Origin: Haloarculaceae archaeon
GTDB taxonomy: Archaea; Halobacteriota; Halobacteria; Halobacteriales; Haloarculaceae
Assembly (NCBI GenBank): GCA_018609945.1
Contig: JAHENO010000176.1
Span: 1 to 8,180, forward strand
Length of the DNA: 8,180 nt
Direction of reading: 5' to 3'
A model generated the notes under the pieces. That model saw only the letters and a program-made list of their open reading frames with translations, searched no databases and was not told the origin of the DNA. Every line of letters begins with the position of its first letter. Positions within the stretch are counted from its first letter, which is position 1. Both the position numbers and the translations under genes were made by a program. Of this stretch, positions 5,025-8,180 are shown piece by piece.

Positions 5025-6257
5025 TCACCGCTCGTCGAAGAGGTGTTCGGCCAGGATGGGGACGAAGGTGCCGATGTCGGTGACCATCCCTGCGGCCTGT
5101 GCACTCCCGCGGTCGAGCAACTGGGTGACCGTCGCGGGGTTGATGTCGACACAGACGGTCCGGGTCGTCGAGGGGAGGCAGTTGCCCACTGCGACCGAGT
5201 GCAACAGCGTCGAGAGCATCAACACGAGGTCGGCCCGGTGGGCCTGCTCGCGGATGGCGTTCTGTGCCTCGACGGCGTCGGTGATCGTATCCGGCAGGGG
5301 ACCGTCGTCGCGGATCGACCCCGCGATGACGTAGGGGACGTCGTTCTCGACGCACTCGTACATCACGCCGGACTCGACGACGCCATTCTCGACGGCCGCC
5401 TCGATGCCGCCCGCGCGGATGATCTCGCTGATGGTGTAGATGTGGTGTTTGTGGCCCTCGCGGGGGTGGTCCAGCGACTCGGTGTCCATCCCCAGCGAGG
5501 TGCCGTAGATGTCCCGCTCGAGGTCGTGGACGGCGAACCCGTTTCCGATCGAGAGCATGTCGATATAGCCCTCCCGGACCAGGCGTGCCATGTCCTCGCG
5601 TGCGCCGGAGTGGATCAGCGCCGGCCCACAGACCGCGAGTATGTCGCCACCCTCCCGCTCGGTCTCCTCGATTGCCTCGGCGATGTTGGCGATGGTCGTC
5701 TCGGAGGGGCGCTCCGAGGAGACGCCACCCTGCATGAACCCGAACGCGCCCTCCCGGCCGCGGGGACGCTCGGGGGGCTTGACGCGGATGCCCGAATCGC
5801 CGGTGACCACGAGGTCACCCTCCGCGATGGCGTTGAGAACGTCGGTCGTCGCGCGCGGGCCGTCCTCGGTGAACTCGACGGTGACCGCACAGTCCATCTC
5901 GATGTTCTCGACGGGGATCCACTCGCCCTCGACGCGGACGTCGGTCGGGTGGTTGGTCGTCGAGTAGAAGTCCGTCGGGACGACTTGGTCGGCGGGAGCG
6001 GGTTCGAGGCGAACGTCGTTCGGATCGGACGGGTTGACGCCGTTCTGGTGGAGTTCGTGGACGATCGACTGCAGGTGGTCGTGGTCGTCGCCCTCCACGA
6101 CCAGGCGTGCGTACGATTCCTCGGTCTTCTGGCGACCGATCTCGAACTCCTCGACCTGGAAGGACCCGCCCATGTCCATGATGATCCCGAAACAGGCCTG
6201 CATCATCCCCGAGTCGATGATGTGCCCCTCCAGTTCGACTTCGCGCGAGACAGTCAT
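5025..6257 (-). CDS. Ornithine cyclodeaminase, archaeal type (TIGR00300 / ArgZ C-terminal-like, LOR/SDH region)
   Basis: A 410-residue protein of the archaeal TIGR00300 family. Characterised relatives (a methanogen enzyme and the C-terminal part of cyanobacterial ArgZ/AgrE) convert L-ornithine to L-proline and ammonia using NAD. It is unrelated to the bacterial mu-crystallin-type cyclodeaminase. The N-terminal part (about 1-100, opening REVELEGHIIDSG) is the LOR/SDH conserved region, with ACFGIIMDMGGSFQVEEFEIG typical. A linker (about 101-200) follows. The C-terminal Rossmann-like part (about 200-410) contains GPALIHSGAR, IGNGFAVHDLE, the IAGSIRDDGPLP loop, LLHSVAVGNCLPS and the DIN motif followed by GMVTDIGTF, likely NAD and substrate-binding loops. 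It probably supplies proline from ornithine. The start is supported by a TATA box 26 bases upstream. Family call firm; activity inferred. Confidence 0.88.
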   Translation of the reverse strand: MTVSREVELEGHIIDSGMMQACFGIIMDMGGSFQVEEFEIGRQKTEESYARLVVEGDDHDHLQSIVHELHQNGVNPSDPNDVRLEPAPADQVVPTDFYSTTNHPTDVRVEGEWIPVENIEMDCAVTVEFTEDGPRATTDVLNAIAEGDLVVTGDSGIRVKPPERPRGREGAFGFMQGGVSSERPSETTIANIAEAIEETEREGGDILAVCGPALIHSGAREDMARLVREGYIDMLSIGNGFAVHDLERDIYGTSLGMDTESLDHPREGHKHHIYTISEIIRAGGIEAAVENGVVESGVMYECVENDVPYVIAGSIRDDGPLPDTITDAVEAQNAIREQAHRADLVLMLSTLLHSVAVGNCLPSTTRTVCVDINPATVTQLLDRGSAQAAGMVTDIGTFVPILAEHLFDER

Positions 6258-6278
6258 GGTCCCAGGAATGTGGCAGGT

Positions 6279-6295
6279 CCCTAAGTCCGTTTTGG
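6279..6295 (-). promoter_or_regulatory. Promoter (BRE plus TATA) of the ornithine cyclodeaminase gene
   Basis: On the minus strand CCAAAACGGA (BRE-like, 6295-6286) is followed by TTAGGG (6284-6279), centred about 25 bases before the ATG at 6257. This is one of the best archaeal promoter matches in the window. It predicts a leaderless mRNA starting at or next to the ATG. Confidence 0.6.
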
Positions 6296-6317
6296 GTCCG
6301 CTCGTCGCCTGCGCGGC

Positions 6318-6704
6318 CTACCTGTCGATGTCGGTCCGGCACTCGACGTCCCACTTCACGGCCGAGCGCCCGTCGAGACGGTCGTACATCGCCCGGAGGC
6401 CATCCCGGTCGGTCTCGGGGAGGACGTGCAAGCGGACGTCGCCATCCCGGACCGACACGCGGAACACGTCGCCGGTCTCGTCGTCGCGAACCAGATACAG
6501 CGGCATGGGCAACTCCAGGAAGTCGCCGTAGCGGTAGGGCCCCGCCGCCAGCACCGTCTCGACCAGTTCCGCCAGGCGGTCAGTCGAGCGTTCGGGCGAG
6601 GGTCGCAACAGAAAGACGGTCTCGCCCTCGTACTCGACGCCACCCTCGAAGGGGAACCGACGGCTGGGACGGGCGGGGATCGCAAAGGAGGGGTCGCCGG
6701 CCAT
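6318..6704 (-). CDS. Protein of unknown function, 128 residues, no recognised family
   Basis: I do not recognise a family. The protein is acidic and soluble, with no signal peptide, membrane helix, cysteine pair or nucleotide motif. Visible parts are a proline and arginine-rich start (about 1-18), a strand-like segment VEYEGETVFLLRP, a helix RLAELVETVLAAG (about 42-55), a GDFLELPMPLYLVRDDETGDVFRVSVRDGD strand-turn-strand region (about 60-90), and a final helix-strand with KWDVECRTDID. The alternating pattern suggests a small alpha/beta domain. Coding is supported by the acidic composition, the absence of a better frame and the promoter-like box before its ATG. It is divergent from the SRAP gene with 54 bases between starts. 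It has 60 bases to the next minus-strand start, which has its own promoter, so it is probably monocistronic. A functional link to SRAP is possible but unproven. Confidence 0.75.
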   Translation of the reverse strand: MAGDPSFAIPARPSRRFPFEGGVEYEGETVFLLRPSPERSTDRLAELVETVLAAGPYRYGDFLELPMPLYLVRDDETGDVFRVSVRDGDVRLHVLPETDRDGLRAMYDRLDGRSAVKWDVECRTDIDR

Positions 6705-6726
6705 CTCGTGGGCGGCTATGGCCCGT

Positions 6727-6738
6727 TCCTTTTTAACT
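6727..6738. promoter_or_regulatory. Shared AT-rich box serving two divergent promoters
   Basis: TTTTTAA at 6730-6736 is centred about 26 bases before the SRAP ATG (6759, + strand). Read as TTAAAAA on the minus strand, it is about 29 bases before the ATG of the unknown gene (6704). It is the only AT-rich block in this 54-base gap, so both genes probably use the same box in opposite directions with leaderless or nearly leaderless transcripts. Confidence 0.6.
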
Positions 6739-6758
6739 TCGCGGGCGTGCCCTCCGGT

Positions 6759-7553
6759 ATGTGCGGCCGCTATAGCCTGTTCGCCCCGTCCGGCGACATC
6801 GAGGAGCGCTTCGACGCGACCTTCGCCGGGGCGTTCGAGCCACGATACAACGCCGCGCCCAGGCAGTCCCTACCCGTCATTCCGGACGCCGACCCGGAGT
6901 CTATCGTCTCCATGGAGTGGGGGTTCGTCCCGCCGTGGGCCGACGACCGCGCCGACTTCGGGTTCATCAACGCCCGCGCGGAGACCATCGCCGAGAAGCC
7001 GACCTTCCGGGACGCATTCCGTGCCGAGGACGGCCGCGAGGGGGACGGTTCCCTGCGAGCGGGGCGGTGTCTGGTTCCCGCCGACGGTTTCTACGAGTGG
7101 GTCGAAACGGACGACGGCAAACAGCCCTACCGCGTCCGGCTGGCCGACGACGGGCTCTTTGCGATGGCGGGGTTGTGGGCCGAGTGGCAGCCCGAACGCA
7201 CCCAGGCCGGCCTCGGTGACTTCACGGGCAGAGCGGCCGGCACGGACACCGGCCCCGAGACGGTCAGAACCTACGCCATCGTGACGACGGAGCCCAACGA
7301 CCTGGTGGCCGATCTCCACGACAGGATGTCCGTCATCCTCCCCGGGGGCGAGGAGCGCCGGTGGCTCCGCGAGGACCCGGAAGCGGTCGTGGACCTGCTC
7401 GGACCCTATCCCGCCGAGGGGATGTGTGCCGACCCGGTTTCGCGGGCGGTCAACGACCCGTCGAACGACTCGCCAGCGGTGGTCGAACCCGTCGCCGACG
7501 CGGCCACAGAAGACGACGCCGGAGACTCGCCCAACCGGTTCAGGGAACCATGA
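6759..7553 (+). CDS. SRAP-domain protein (YedK/HMCES), abasic-site DNA-protein crosslinker
   Basis: A 264-residue SRAP (SOS response-associated peptidase) protein. Family members bind abasic sites in single-stranded DNA and form a stable thiazolidine link through Cys2, shielding the lesion. Active-site residues visible: Met1-Cys2-Gly-Arg4-Tyr (Met1 must be removed to free Cys2), Asn71 in FINARAET with Arg73, Glu113 in GFYEW, and His187 in LHDRMSV. These match Cys2, Asn75, Glu105 and His160 of E. coli YedK, so it should be active. WGFVPPW and RCLVPADGFYEW are also standard. The start must be 6759 because the family requires Cys at position 2, and a TATA-like box lies 26 bases before it; the longer open frame from 6426 is antisense to another gene. 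A tail after about residue 230 is acidic and probably disordered. The stop overlaps the next start. Confidence 0.95.
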   Translation: MCGRYSLFAPSGDIEERFDATFAGAFEPRYNAAPRQSLPVIPDADPESIVSMEWGFVPPWADDRADFGFINARAETIAEKPTFRDAFRAEDGREGDGSLRAGRCLVPADGFYEWVETDDGKQPYRVRLADDGLFAMAGLWAEWQPERTQAGLGDFTGRAAGTDTGPETVRTYAIVTTEPNDLVADLHDRMSVILPGGEERRWLREDPEAVVDLLGPYPAEGMCADPVSRAVNDPSNDSPAVVEPVADAATEDDAGDSPNRFREP

Positions 7554-8180
7554 CGCACAAGGGGACGACAGACAGCGTCACGGAGCGTCTCGACGGTGAC
7601 CTCCCGGAACTGTCGCCCGCGGCGGCCGCCGAAACCATCGGCGCGGACGCGACCGTCGCAGTCAGCGGCTTCGGGAGCGTCGGCTACCCGAAGGCGGTGC
7701 CGCTCGCGCTCGCCGAGTCCGACCGAGACCTCGCGCTGACCGTCGTGAGCGGCGGGAGCGTCGGCGACGAGATCGATACCGCGCTCGTCGAGGCCGGTGC
7801 CATCGTCCGGCGGTACCCCTTCCAGGCCCGGCCGGCCGCCCGCGAGGCCATCAACGACGGGGTCGTCGCCTTCCACGACCGCCACATCTCCACGCTGGGC
7901 GACGAGGTCGCCTTCGGGAATCTCGCCGACGTCGACGTCGCCGTCGTCGAGGCGGTAGCCGTCGGCGAGGGCTTCCTCGTTCCCTCGACGTCGATCGGTC
8001 ACACGCCGGCGTACGTCGACGCGGCCGACCGCCTGATCGTGGAGATCAACCGCGCCCAGCCGCTGGGGCTGGCCCGACTCCACGACGTCTACCGCCGGGC
8101 CGCGCCGCCGGACCGCGATCCGCTCCCGCTGTCGGCGCCCGACGGACGGATCGGCTCCCCGCGGGTGGGATTCGAACCGG
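7550..8180 (+). CDS. CoA transferase, acetyl-CoA hydrolase / succinate CoA-transferase family, N-terminal part, cut at the right edge
   Basis: The frame runs open from ATG 7550 to the window end (210 codons); family members are about 500 long, so the second half is missing. The N-terminal CoA-transferase fold is seen in VAVSGFGSVGYPKAVPLAL (about 37-55, the family's SGF-x-GYPK-x-vP motif), VVSGGSVGDEID (about 65-76), a helix with RPAAREAINDG, and HISTLGDEVAFGNLADVDVAVVEA. LIVEINRAQPLGLARLHDVY followed by PPDR and RIG closes this half as in Cat1/AarC-type enzymes. These move CoA between acyl groups (acetyl, succinyl, 4-hydroxybutyryl) or hydrolyse acetyl-CoA. The catalytic glutamate lies in the missing half, so activity and substrate are open. 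The start overlaps the SRAP stop as ATGA, with no clear Shine-Dalgarno site, so it is probably translationally coupled. Confidence 0.88.
   Translation, partial: MTHKGTTDSVTERLDGDLPELSPAAAAETIGADATVAVSGFGSVGYPKAVPLALAESDRDLALTVVSGGSVGDEIDTALVEAGAIVRRYPFQARPAAREAINDGVVAFHDRHISTLGDEVAFGNLADVDVAVVEAVAVGEGFLVPSTSIGHTPAYVDAADRLIVEINRAQPLGLARLHDVYRRAAPPDRDPLPLSAPDGRIGSPRVGFEP

Noticed and set aside
4827..6284. Long open frame (485 codons) on the + strand across the cyclodeaminase gene
   Set aside because: It is antisense to a clear family member. Its protein is a Val/Asp/Arg-rich, motif-free product of GC-rich codons read backwards, with no promoter.
6426..6758. Upstream extension of the SRAP gene from an earlier ATG
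   Set aside because: SRAP proteins need Cys at position 2, which fits only the ATG at 6759. The extension is antisense to the 128-residue gene and crosses the shared promoter box.
7406..8083. Open frame of 225 codons on the minus strand opposite SRAP and the CoA transferase
   Set aside because: The + strand shows standard CoA-transferase motifs through this stretch; the minus frame has none.
8167..8180. tRNA-like T-loop (GGATTCGAACC read as the reverse complement) at the right edge
   Set aside because: The T-stem does not pair fully (a C-C mismatch), and the bases fit the CoA-transferase frame (VGFEP after RIG). Without sequence beyond the edge a tRNA cannot be supported.

Overview
The window reads as a piece of haloarchaeal (Halobacteria) chromosome. 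It is GC-rich. The predicted proteins are loaded with Asp and Glu and poor in Lys. An archaeal ribosomal protein, prefoldin alpha and an acidic FtsY sit together, and several genes have a TATA-like box about 25-29 bp before the ATG, as expected for leaderless archaeal transcripts. I see no insertion sequence, integrase, CRISPR array, tRNA or rRNA. Gene density is high and there is no gene-free stretch above about 125 bases.

Left part (1-2531, + strand): the C-terminal part of a tungsten aldehyde:ferredoxin oxidoreductase (AOR), open at the left edge, overlaps by one base a small ubiquitin-fold MoaD/SAMP-like protein ending in Gly-Gly. A 67-residue two-helix membrane protein follows, then a TIM-barrel amidohydrolase with its own promoter.

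Middle (2532-4403, + strand): an information-processing operon of ribosomal protein L18Ae/LX, prefoldin alpha and the SRP receptor FtsY. The genes are joined by a 4-base overlap and a 3-base gap. A hairpin and an 11-base direct repeat lie before it.

Convergent and minus-strand part (4404-6704): a 17-bp tandem array fills most of the short gap after ftsY and runs into the 3' end of an OsmC-family gene. Then come an archaeal-type ornithine cyclodeaminase (TIGR00300/ArgZ C-terminal family) and a 128-residue protein I do not recognise, each with its own apparent promoter.

Right part (6705-8180, + strand): an SRAP (YedK/HMCES) abasic-site DNA-protein crosslink protein is divergent from the unknown gene across one shared AT-rich box. 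Its stop overlaps the start of a CoA-transferase gene of the acetyl-CoA hydrolase/succinate CoA-transferase family, which is cut by the window end.

Most of the window is housekeeping. The least explained features are the 17-bp array that overlaps osmC, the repeat and hairpin before the ribosomal operon, the SRAP/CoA-transferase coupling, and the AOR/ubiquitin-like pair. I did not find a convincing new multi-gene system.
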